Below, piece after piece: positions 32,799 to 39,939 of a DNA stretch of 39,939 nt. Positions within the stretch are counted from its first letter, which is position 1. The number at the start of each line of letters is the position of its first letter. The notes under the pieces are model-generated. The model saw only the letters and a program-made list of their open reading frames with translations. It did no database searches and had not been told where the DNA came from. A program made the translations under genes and the position numbers. Source of the DNA: Mycobacterium sp. E1214 (lineage in GTDB: Bacteria > Actinomycetota > Actinomycetes > Mycobacteriales > Mycobacteriaceae); contig NZ_LZJC01000130.1 in NCBI RefSeq assembly GCF_001666755.1, positions 1 through 39,939 on the forward strand. Direction: 5' to 3'.

Positions 32799-33725
32799 CT
32801 AGGCGAAATGTTGCGGGGCCGAGGTCGATTGAGCGCGGACGGTGGCCCGGTCGGGCAAATCAGCGCCGGCGCGGCCGACGGTCAGCGCCGACACCAACCC
32901 CGCCGCCCGTAACGCGGCGGTCAACTGGTCGGGCTGGATGCGGGCGAGCGCGGCGCGCCGGTCACCGCCCAACAGGTCCGATTCCCACAGCGCGTCGAGC
33001 AGGCCGGCCATGAACGCGTCCCCGGCCCCGATGGTGTCGACCACCCTGGTCGGCACCGCATCGGCGCGTGCCTCGCCGGCCGCGCAAAAGGCCAGCGAAC
33101 CCCGCTCGCCCAGGGTCACGGCGACGACGGCCGGCCCGAGCGCCAACCAGGTGCGGGCCGTGCGTTCCGGCTCGTGGTCGGGGTCGATCCAGCGCAGGTC
33201 CTCCTCGCTGACCTTCACGATGTCGCTGCGCTCGACGAGGTGCTCGATGCGCGCGACGGCCAGTTCGCGGTCTTCCGTCAGCGACGGCCGGACGTTGGGG
33301 TCGAAGCTGATGGTGGCCGAGACCCGGTAGGTGTCGATGAGGGCTGCGACCGCCAGACAGCCCGGATCCTGTACGGCGGCAATCGATCCGGTGTGCACGA
33401 ACAGCGGCGGCTCGACCGGCGGGGTGCCCGACAGTCGCCAGTCCAGGTCGAAGGCGTAGTCGGCGGACCCATCGGCGGCGAGCGTCGACCGCGCGGTCGC
33501 TGTGCGCTCGGCGCCTCGGCCTTCCGAAATGAGTTGCACCCCTGCGCCTTCGACATAGTCGACGATGCGTCGGCCATACGCGTCGTCGCCGATCGAGGTC
33601 AAGAAGTCGACCTCGCGGCCCAGCCGGCCCAGGCCGACGGCGACGTTCAGCGGGCTGCCGCCCACGTGCTCGTCGCCGCCGACGATGTCGATCAGCGACT
33701 CGCCGATCACCAGTCCGCGGGTCAT
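32799..33725 (-). CDS. PfkB family sugar kinase (fructokinase-like)
   Basis: A 308-residue ribokinase/PfkB kinase. The N-terminal substrate motif is GGSPLNVAVGLGRLG (about 21-35). The C-terminal PfkB signature DTIGAGDAFMAGLL holds the catalytic Asp. ISFDPNVRPSL and VKVSEEDLRWID are typical of bacterial fructokinases and 2-keto-sugar kinases. ATG 33725 overlaps the stop of the mannitol-dehydrogenase-like gene upstream (ATGA), implying coupled translation. The pair suggests polyol to ketose to ketose phosphate, for instance mannitol to fructose to fructose-6-phosphate. The actual sugar is inferred. Confidence 0.88.
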   Translation of the reverse strand: MTRGLVIGESLIDIVGGDEHVGGSPLNVAVGLGRLGREVDFLTSIGDDAYGRRIVDYVEGAGVQLISEGRGAERTATARSTLAADGSADYAFDLDWRLSGTPPVEPPLFVHTGSIAAVQDPGCLAVAALIDTYRVSATISFDPNVRPSLTEDRELAVARIEHLVERSDIVKVSEEDLRWIDPDHEPERTARTWLALGPAVVAVTLGERGSLAFCAAGEARADAVPTRVVDTIGAGDAFMAGLLDALWESDLLGGDRRAALARIQPDQLTAALRAAGLVSALTVGRAGADLPDRATVRAQSTSAPQHFA

Positions 33726-35134
33726 CGCACCAACGCCTCCAGCGTCGCTCGAGCGCCCTTGTGGTGCAACGACTCCAGCGCCCAGCAGTACGCCTGGACG
33801 AAACGCGGCTGATGAGCCAGGTCGCCGAAGACCGCGGCGAGCTCGATGAACGCGGTCGGATTCTCGTACTGTGACCGTGCGATCGGGATCAGGGAATCGG
33901 CGAGCTGATCGACCACTTCGTAGGGTTGCCCCCACTCGTCGGTGCCCTCCGCGTAGCGGGCCCAACTGGCCACCACGGCGGCCGCCACCCGGACCGAGCC
34001 GTCGCTGGCGAGGTTGTCGCAGATCACCGGGAGCAACCATTTCGGGATGCGGTCCGAGGAGTACGCGCACAACCGCTCGATGGTGTCGCGCACTCCCGGA
34101 TTGGAGAACCGCTCGATCAGGGTGCGGGTGTAGTCGTGCAGGTCGATGCCCGGCACCGGCGGCAGCGTCGGGATCGCCTCGGTGTCGAAGTAGGCGAGCA
34201 GCAATTCGGCGAACAACGGGTCGCGCGCCGCGTCGTGCACGTACTTGTAACCGCACAGCCGCCCGAAGTACGCCAGGCACTGATGACCCGCGTTGAGCAA
34301 CCGCAGCTTCATCAACTCGTACGGGGCGACATCGTCGACCAGCAACACGCCCGCCTTCTCCAATGGTGGCCTGCCGTCGGCGAAGTCGTCCTCGAGCACC
34401 CAAGCGGTGAACGGTTCGGCCACCACCGGCCAGCGATCGTCGATGCCGAAGTCGCGCCGTACCTCCGCTGCCATCTGCAAGGTGGTGGCCGGGGTGATCC
34501 GGTCGACCATCGAGCTGGGGAACCGCACCCGCGCGGCGATCCACTCGGCCAGCTGCGGATCGCGGTTCTCGGCGTTGGCGAGGACGGCGCGCCGGGCGAT
34601 CTCGCCGTTGTTTTCGATGTTGTCGCACGACACGATCGTCGGTGCGGCGATGCCGCGGCTGCGGCGTCGCGCCAGCGCCTCGACGATCAACGCGAAGGCC
34701 GGCCCGGCCGGGTCGCGGTAGCCGCCCTCGGTGATGGTCAGCGAGATGATCCGGGTGCTCGGCGCGGCAAGCACGTCCAGCGCGGCTTCTTCGTCGTCGG
34801 GCGCATACCGGTAATCGACTATCGACCCGATCACATGGGCGTCGCGGGTGCCGTCGGGGTTCTCCAGGATCAGCGTGTAGAGCCCGTCCTGACCGTCGAG
34901 CACGTCGCGCATCGTCCAGTCGGCGGGCATCACTCCCACGCCACAGATGCCCCACTCGCGGGCCAGGCCCTGCTGCAACAGCAGATTCAGGTACGCGGCC
35001 TGGTGCGCGCGGTGAAAGTGGCCGGCACCGATGTGCGCGATGCCGACGGTCACGCCGTCGCGATCGTAGGTCGGCGCGTCGATCGGCAGGTGCGCCAGCG
35101 CGGCGTTGTTCAGGGTGATTCCATCAGGCTCCAT
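33722..35134 (-). CDS. mannitol dehydrogenase family protein, copy 1
   Basis: A 470-residue polyol dehydrogenase of the long-chain mannitol/fructuronate family. The NAD-binding start is HIGAGHFHRAHQAAYL (about 33-48). The family signature SCDNIENNGEIARRAVLANA lies mid-protein, and the catalytic helix is LMKLRLLNAGHQCLAYFG with the Lys, Asn and His of the known active site. GGAGGAG lies 9 bases before ATG 35134. It should oxidise a polyol such as mannitol or arabinitol to a 2-ketose. It follows the HAD gene after 103 bp and overlaps the PfkB kinase by four bases. Related to, but clearly diverged from, the copy at 36092-37618. Confidence 0.92.
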   Translation of the reverse strand: MEPDGITLNNAALAHLPIDAPTYDRDGVTVGIAHIGAGHFHRAHQAAYLNLLLQQGLAREWGICGVGVMPADWTMRDVLDGQDGLYTLILENPDGTRDAHVIGSIVDYRYAPDDEEAALDVLAAPSTRIISLTITEGGYRDPAGPAFALIVEALARRRSRGIAAPTIVSCDNIENNGEIARRAVLANAENRDPQLAEWIAARVRFPSSMVDRITPATTLQMAAEVRRDFGIDDRWPVVAEPFTAWVLEDDFADGRPPLEKAGVLLVDDVAPYELMKLRLLNAGHQCLAYFGRLCGYKYVHDAARDPLFAELLLAYFDTEAIPTLPPVPGIDLHDYTRTLIERFSNPGVRDTIERLCAYSSDRIPKWLLPVICDNLASDGSVRVAAAVVASWARYAEGTDEWGQPYEVVDQLADSLIPIARSQYENPTAFIELAAVFGDLAHQPRFVQAYCWALESLHHKGARATLEALVR

Positions 35135-35157
35135 CGGCCAACTCCTCCCGGCGCCGC

Positions 35158-35177
35158 GGCCCGGCTCGTGGCGGGCC
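35158..35177 (-). promoter_or_regulatory. short hairpin in the gap between HAD and dehydrogenase genes
   Basis: Arms GGCCCG (35158-35163) and CGGGCC (35172-35177) around an 8-base loop lie in the only sizeable gap (103 bp) of the polyol operon, just upstream of the second module. It may attenuate read-through or protect processed mRNA. In DNA this GC-rich it could be chance. Confidence 0.25.
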
Positions 35178-35237
35178 GCCAGCACCTCGACGGTACGACG
35201 GCGGGGCAGTGCCCACCGGCGTGGACGAGCGGGTGCC

Positions 35238-36095
35238 CTACGCCAGCGAGGAACCGCCCGCCGGTACGCCCGACGACAACAGGACATCGGCCAGGGCACG
35301 CCACGAATCGGTGATCGCGACGGCACCCGCATCGATCAATTCCGAACGGCGCGAATCCCGTTCCTCGGGCAGCACGAACATCACGTTACCGACCGTGGCG
35401 TAGCCGGCGGCAACTGCGGACGACACGCCGGCCACAGAATCCTCGATGGCCAGGCCTTGTTCGGCCGCGACGCCGAGCACCTGGCCGGCGTGCAGGTACA
35501 CGGCGGGGTTGGGCTTGCTGGTCGGCACCGCCAGCGAGTCCTCGGCGCTGAACGTGACCTCGCCGGAGATCAACGAGTCGATGCCGGTGGCGGCGAAACA
35601 GGCGCGCAGGCGCTTGGTGGCGCTGGAGCTGACGGCCGCCAGGGCGAAGCGCGCCGCGAGGGCGCGCAGCGGCTCGAGCACCTCGGGATCCGGTTTCAAG
35701 GTAACGGCCAGGTGGGCGGTGACCCGTTCGCGTTCCTCGAGCACCCAGCGCTCGAGTTCGTCGGCGGACAGCGCCGTACCGTTCGCCAGGTCCTCGGCCG
35801 AGGCGATGGTGGCCGCCGGGCGGCCCTGCGCCAGGGTTTCCTGCAGCGGCACCTCGCATTGCACGGCCAGGTCGAGCGCGGTGTTGCGGAAATTCTTCCC
35901 CACCGCCCGCTTGCGCAACTCCTCCGCGCTCAGCGGAGCGGTCACGCCGAAGCGCGCCAGGAAACGGTTCGTCACCTCCGTCGAGGCGTCGAAAGCCGGT
36001 CTCTCCGAAGGAAACAGGTTGTCGTCGGCGTCGCACAGCAGAGTCGTGATCGGCGCCGGGGCAAACGCCCGCACAAAGGTCAGCCCCTCGGTCAT
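35238..36095 (-). CDS. HAD superfamily sugar-phosphatase-like hydrolase
   Basis: A 285-residue HAD hydrolase of the beta-phosphoglucomutase/phosphatase type. Motif I is LLCDADDNLFPSE (nucleophile Asp plus acid Asp, with DDN in place of DGT), motif II AVSSSATKRL, motif III Lys in PTSKPNPAVY, and motif IV AIEDSVAGVSSA. The helical cap lies between motifs I and II. ATG 36095 overlaps the stop of the upstream mannitol-dehydrogenase-like gene (ATGA). In this setting it may remove phosphate from a polyol or sugar phosphate such as mannitol-1-phosphate, which is an inference from neighbours. The N-terminal extension before motif I is about 20 residues longer than usual. Confidence 0.85.
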   Translation of the reverse strand: MTEGLTFVRAFAPAPITTLLCDADDNLFPSERPAFDASTEVTNRFLARFGVTAPLSAEELRKRAVGKNFRNTALDLAVQCEVPLQETLAQGRPAATIASAEDLANGTALSADELERWVLEERERVTAHLAVTLKPDPEVLEPLRALAARFALAAVSSSATKRLRACFAATGIDSLISGEVTFSAEDSLAVPTSKPNPAVYLHAGQVLGVAAEQGLAIEDSVAGVSSAVAAGYATVGNVMFVLPEERDSRRSELIDAGAVAITDSWRALADVLLSSGVPAGGSSLA

Positions 36096-37618
36096 CGGGC
36101 AATCAACTCCCGCTCGTCGTTGCGCATCGCTGCGCACAGCGTGGGCACGACACCGCGCTCGTCGATGTCGGAGATCATGGCGCGCAGGCGCTCCGCGAAG
36201 CCTGGAACCGCCCGCACCCCGGCGAACATCTCATGGCCCAGCAACGGGTCCGGGTCGCTGCCGGCCACGGTGGCCAACTTGACGACCGGAATGGCTTGCG
36301 AATCCTCGAGGCTGAACTTGCGCCCCTTCAGGTCGTGGCCGCGCATGTAGCGGGCCCAGCCGGCCACCGCCAGCATCAGCAGCGTGTGCGGCCTGCCCTG
36401 GGCGATCGCCTGCTCCAGCGACGGCATCACGAACTGCGCGATCTTGCTGGTGCCGCGACGAGCCAGCCGGGGCAGCTGGTCGCTCATCCGCGGATTGCTG
36501 AGCCGATCCAGCAGGATGCGCCGGTATTCCGGGGTGTTCATGCCGGGGACGGCGGGCAGCAGCGGCTGGATCTCGTCGCGCAACAGCCGCTCCACGTAGT
36601 CGAAGATGACACCGTCGCGCATGGCCTCATCGGTGCGCTGATATCCGGCCAGAATGGCCAGGCAGGCAAGCGCGATGTGGGTCCCGTTGAGAAGCCGGGT
36701 CTTGATCAGCTTGTGGTCGCTGACGTCGGCGACGAACTCGGCGCCCACCTCGTCAAGCGGGGGCCGCCCGTTGCTGAAGGAGTCCTCGATCACCCACTGG
36801 CAGAACGGTTCGGTCACCACCGGCCACTTGTCGGCCACGCCGAAGGTCTGCTCGACGAATTTGCGCTCTGACGTCGACGTCTGCGGCGTGATGCGGTCGA
36901 CCATGGTCGACGGGAACGCGACGTAGGTGTCGATCCAGCGCGCCAGCGCGGGGTCCTTCAACGCGGCGAACGACACCAGGGCGGTCCGCGCCGGATGGGT
37001 GTCGCCGGGGATGTTGTCGCAGCACAGCACCGTAAACGGCGCGATGCCCGCGCGGCGACGCCGGTCCAGCGCTTCGGCGAGGTATCCCCACGCGGTGGCG
37101 TAACCATCGCTGGCGACGACGTCGGCGCGCACGTCGGGGTGGTCGGCGTCGAACTCGTCGGTGACCGGGTTCAGGAAGTAGCCGTTGTTGGTGATGGTCA
37201 GGCTCACGATGCGAGTTTGGGGGTCGGCCAGCGCGGCGCGCACCGCGGCACCGTCGTTGGGCGCGTAGTGCACGGACCCGATGGACCCCACCACGCGGGC
37301 GTTCTGGCGGTCATGGCCGCGCTGCACCACGGTGTACAGGCCGTCCTGAGCCGTCAGCAGATTCTTGACGTCGGGGGAGTGCAGGCTGACGCCGGTCAGA
37401 CCCCAGTCGTCCGAGATGCCCTTGCGGGCCAGGTCGTCGAAGTAAACAGCCTGGTGGGCACGGTGGAAGTTGCCGGCGCCGATGTGCACGACGCCTCGGC
37501 CGAGGGCCGAGCGGTCGTACGTCGGGACGTCGACGCGCTGCGAGTGCAGCCGCAGCGTCGCATCGCTTAGCGGGACACTGTTGCTTGGACGCCAGGGGGA
37601 GGGGATCACGTCAAACAT
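36092..37618 (-). CDS. mannitol dehydrogenase family protein, copy 2
   Basis: A 508-residue long-chain polyol dehydrogenase, close to the length of characterised mannitol 2-dehydrogenases. HIGAGNFHRAHQAVYFDDL (about 45-63), LCCDNIPGDTHPARTALVSF, PSTMVDRITPQT, and the catalytic LIKTRLLNGTHIALACLA (Lys, Asn, His) are all present. It probably converts mannitol and related polyols to ketoses with NAD. It is the first gene of the leftward polyol operon, overlapping the HAD gene by four bases. ATG 37618 is preceded by AGGGG about 14 bases away, rather far, so the start is not certain. The promoter must lie in the 128-bp gap shared with ligD. Confidence 0.93.
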   Translation of the reverse strand: MFDVIPSPWRPSNSVPLSDATLRLHSQRVDVPTYDRSALGRGVVHIGAGNFHRAHQAVYFDDLARKGISDDWGLTGVSLHSPDVKNLLTAQDGLYTVVQRGHDRQNARVVGSIGSVHYAPNDGAAVRAALADPQTRIVSLTITNNGYFLNPVTDEFDADHPDVRADVVASDGYATAWGYLAEALDRRRRAGIAPFTVLCCDNIPGDTHPARTALVSFAALKDPALARWIDTYVAFPSTMVDRITPQTSTSERKFVEQTFGVADKWPVVTEPFCQWVIEDSFSNGRPPLDEVGAEFVADVSDHKLIKTRLLNGTHIALACLAILAGYQRTDEAMRDGVIFDYVERLLRDEIQPLLPAVPGMNTPEYRRILLDRLSNPRMSDQLPRLARRGTSKIAQFVMPSLEQAIAQGRPHTLLMLAVAGWARYMRGHDLKGRKFSLEDSQAIPVVKLATVAGSDPDPLLGHEMFAGVRAVPGFAERLRAMISDIDERGVVPTLCAAMRNDERELIAR

Positions 37619-37746
37619 ATTTTTCTGTGCCCCTCATTGATCGCCTGTATACGCGCCCGTGGGTCATGTCACAGAATAGGTTGACGGACTTCGCAATAAG
37701 CGGTGGTCACAGCGGTTAACAGCCTCGAAACAAGTAGGTTGGCACT
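37619..37746. promoter_or_regulatory. divergent promoter region between polyol operon and ligD
   Basis: A 128-bp AT-richer gap separates two divergent units. A TTGACG hexamer at 37681-37686 on the plus strand could be a -35, but I find no good -10 at the right distance. GTCACAG occurs twice on the plus strand (near 37669 and 37709). No regulator gene adjoins the polyol operon. Confidence 0.35.
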
Positions 37747-39939
37747 ATGGCACCGAGGGTGAAGCTGACCAACGCCGACAAGGTGTTGTACCCCGCCACC
37801 GGAACCACCAAGCAGGACATCTTCGACTACTACACGCGCATTGCGGAGGTGATGATCCCGCACATCGCCGGGCGGGCCGTGACGCGCAAACGCTGGCCCA
37901 ACGGCGTCGAACAGGACTCGTTCTTCGAAAAGCAGCTGGCCGCATCGGCACCTGACTGGTTGCCCCGCGCCAGCGTCACGCACCGCTCCGGGACCACCAC
38001 CTACCCGATCATCGACAGCGCCGAGGGACTGGCCTGGATCGCCCAACAGGCCGCGCTGGAGGTGCACGTTCCGCAGTGGCGATTCGTCGCGCAGTGGACG
38101 CGCAGCAAGGCTGAGGAACTTGTGCCCGGCCCGGCGACCCGACTGGTGTTCGACCTCGACCCGGGCGAGGGCGTCACCATGGCCCAATTGGCCTTGGTCG
38201 CCCACGCCGTCCGGGAGTTGATCGCCGACATCGGCCTGACCACCTACCCGCTGACCAGCGGCAGCAAAGGCCTGCACCTCTACGCGCCGCTGGCCGAGCC
38301 GGTGAGCAGCACCGGCGCGACCGTCCTGGCCAAACGGGTGGCACAGCAACTGGAAAAGACCATGCCCACGCTCGTCACGTCGACGATGACGAAGAGCCTG
38401 CGGGCCGGCAAGGTGTTCCTCGACTGGAGCCAGAACAACGGATCGAAGACCACCATCGCGCCGTACTCGTTGCGCGGCCGCGACCAGCCCACCGTCGCCG
38501 CCCCGCGCACGTGGGCCGAACTCGACGAGCCCACGCTGCGTCAATTGCGTTACGACGAAGTCGTGCAACGTGTTTCGCGTGACGGCGACCTGCTGTCACC
38601 GTTGGATGAGGACGCACCCGTCCCGGACCGGCTGAGCAAGTACCGCAGCATGCGCGACGCGGCGAAGACCCCGGAGCCGGTGCCGGCGAAGAAACCCCCC
38701 ATCGGGCAGGGCAATACCTTCGTCATTCAGGAGCACCACGCGCGGCGCCTGCACTACGACTTCCGGCTCGAGCGCGACGGCGTGCTGGTCTCGTGGGCCA
38801 TTCCGAAGAACCTGCCCGAGACCACCGCGGTGAACCATCTCGCGGTGCACACCGAGGATCATCCCCTGGAATACGGCGGCTTTGAAGGCAACATTCCCAA
38901 GGGCGAGTACGGCGCCGGCAAGGTGGTGATCTGGGACTCGGGCACCTACGAGGCCGAGAAGTTCAACGACCCCGCCGAGAAGGGCGAGGTCATCGTCAAC
39001 CTGCACGGCAGCAAGGTCTCGGGTCGCTACGCGCTGATCCAGACCAACGGGGACCAGTGGCTGGCGCACCGCATGAAGGACCAGAACACCTTCGAGTTCG
39101 ACTCCATCGCGCCGATGCTCGCCACCCATGGCTCGGTCGCCAAGCTGAAGGCGGGGCAGTGGGCCTTCGAAGGGAAGTGGGACGGCTACCGGCTGCTGAT
39201 CGAAGCCGACCACGGCGACTTGCGGGTACGCTCCCGACGAGGCCGCGAGGTCACCGGCGAATACGCCCAATTGCGCTCGCTGGCAGCCGATCTCGCCGAT
39301 CACCAGGTGGTGCTCGACGGGGAGGCCGTCGTCCTCGACGCCAACGGCGTGCCCAGCTTCCACGCCATGCAGAACCGGGGCCGCGGTACCCGTGTGCAGT
39401 TCTGGGCCTACGACGTGCTGTACCTGGACGGCCGGTCCCTGCTACGCGCCCGCTACTCCGACCGGCGGAAAGTGTTGGAAATGTTGGCCACCGACAGCAG
39501 CCTCATCGTTCCCGAGCTGCTGCCCGGCGACGGCGGTCAGGCGCTCGAGTACTCGGCCGAGCGCGGCTGGGAGGGCGTCATCGCCAAGCGGCGCGACTCG
39601 ACCTACCAGCCGGGCCGGCGTTCGTCGTCGTGGATCAAGGACAAGCATTGGAACACACAGGAAGTGGTGATCGGCGGATGGCGGGCCGGTGAGGGCGGCC
39701 GCAGCAGCGGAATCGGCTCGCTGGTGCTGGGCATTCCGGGTGACGGCGGTCTGCAGTTCGCCGGCCGGGTCGGCACCGGCTTCACTGAACACGAGCTGGC
39801 CAACCTGAAGAAGACCCTCGCGCCGCTGCGCACGGAGTCCTCACCGTTCAACCCGCCGCTGCCCCGCGCCGAAGCCCGCGGCGTCACGTACGTCGAGCCG
39901 GTGCTGGTGGGGGAGGTGCGCTACAGCGAGTGGACACCG
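37747..39939 (+). CDS. ligD: multifunctional ATP-dependent DNA ligase LigD (3' end missing)
   Basis: At least 731 residues, running off the right edge. M. tuberculosis LigD is 759, so about 30 residues are missing. The order is polymerase-phosphoesterase-ligase, the mycobacterial arrangement. The polymerase/primase domain (about 1-290) has the metal-binding pair in VFDLDPGEG (Asp136, Asp138) and SGSKGLHLYAPL. The 3'-phosphoesterase (about 310-450) has HHARRLHYDFRLERDGVLVS. The ligase begins near 460 with the adenylation motif EGKWDGYR (Lys477), then VVLDGEAVVLD and EGVIAKRRDS. It repairs double-strand breaks with Ku. ATG 37747 has only a weak ribosome site. It is divergent from the polyol operon. 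Confidence 0.96.
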   Translation, partial: MAPRVKLTNADKVLYPATGTTKQDIFDYYTRIAEVMIPHIAGRAVTRKRWPNGVEQDSFFEKQLAASAPDWLPRASVTHRSGTTTYPIIDSAEGLAWIAQQAALEVHVPQWRFVAQWTRSKAEELVPGPATRLVFDLDPGEGVTMAQLALVAHAVRELIADIGLTTYPLTSGSKGLHLYAPLAEPVSSTGATVLAKRVAQQLEKTMPTLVTSTMTKSLRAGKVFLDWSQNNGSKTTIAPYSLRGRDQPTVAAPRTWAELDEPTLRQLRYDEVVQRVSRDGDLLSPLDEDAPVPDRLSKYRSMRDAAKTPEPVPAKKPPIGQGNTFVIQEHHARRLHYDFRLERDGVLVSWAIPKNLPETTAVNHLAVHTEDHPLEYGGFEGNIPKGEYGAGKVVIWDSGTYEAEKFNDPAEKGEVIVNLHGSKVSGRYALIQTNGDQWLAHRMKDQNTFEFDSIAPMLATHGSVAKLKAGQWAFEGKWDGYRLLIEADHGDLRVRSRRGREVTGEYAQLRSLAADLADHQVVLDGEAVVLDANGVPSFHAMQNRGRGTRVQFWAYDVLYLDGRSLLRARYSDRRKVLEMLATDSSLIVPELLPGDGGQALEYSAERGWEGVIAKRRDSTYQPGRRSSSWIKDKHWNTQEVVIGGWRAGEGGRSSGIGSLVLGIPGDGGLQFAGRVGTGFTEHELANLKKTLAPLRTESSPFNPPLPRAEARGVTYVEPVLVGEVRYSEWTP

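Noticed and set aside
33726..34955. Extension of the PfkB frame to 718 codons
   Set aside because: The added segment is out-of-frame reading of the mannitol dehydrogenase gene. The kinase begins at 33725 with a coupled ATGA start.
37669..38568. 299-codon minus-strand frame inside ligD
   Set aside because: The plus strand encodes the LigD polymerase domain with its catalytic Asp pair. The minus frame has no recognisable motif.

Overview
This is a high-GC window from a slow-growing-type Mycobacterium, probably close to the M. avium complex. The evidence is a PPE-SVP protein, a DUF222/HNH (13E12-type) protein, a mycolic-acid cyclopropane-synthase-type methyltransferase, F420/LLM oxidoreductases, frequent GTG starts, and a right half that follows the M. 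tuberculosis order Rv0923c-mntH-Rv0926c-Rv0927c-pstS3-pstC2-pstA1-mku-ligD (order recalled from memory, not searched). I count about 34 protein genes, one pseudogene, two small-ORF candidates and one tRNA.

Left part (1-6738). The 3' end of a DUF4185 protein is followed by a small unknown gene and a small secreted proline-rich protein. A tight leftward operon comes next: alpha/beta hydrolase, short-chain dehydrogenase, di-iron ferritin-like protein, Baeyer-Villiger-type flavin monooxygenase and MerR regulator. It looks like a lipid or xenobiotic oxidation pathway related in content to the mymA operon.

Middle (6739-20600). This accessory-rich stretch holds a solo PPE, the DUF222/HNH protein and a divergent TetR/O-methyltransferase pair that shares one palindromic operator. 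Next come a GAF-EAL-PAS-GGDEF c-di-GMP enzyme, the cyclopropane-synthase-like methyltransferase and an LLM monooxygenase. A membrane or secreted cupin, an internally deleted amidohydrolase, a membrane diguanylate cyclase, an RsbW-like ATPase and a small membrane protein follow. The section ends with a nitroreductase/quinone-reductase pair and tRNA-Arg(CCT).

Right part (20641-39939). A leftward operon carries MntH, a gamma-glutamylcyclotransferase/poly-gamma-glutamate-hydrolase fusion and an F420-type LLM protein. An SDR/DapB-like pair comes next, then a rightward phosphate-uptake cluster with two tandem PstS lipoproteins, PstC and PstA but no PstB ATPase. The end-joining genes ku (with a long Lys/Ala/Pro tail) and ligD (cut by the window edge) are separated by about 6 kb. 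That interval holds a second membrane diguanylate cyclase and a four-gene polyol catabolic operon (two mannitol-dehydrogenase-family enzymes, a HAD phosphatase and a PfkB kinase).

Most interesting points: the TetR/methyltransferase palindrome whose two arms look like the -10 elements of both divergent, apparently leaderless genes; the polyol operon lying between ku and ligD; the gamma-glutamyl two-domain fusion coupled to MntH; the ATPase-less, duplicated pst cluster; and three c-di-GMP enzymes without recognisable inhibitory sites. I saw no CRISPR array, prophage or insertion sequence.
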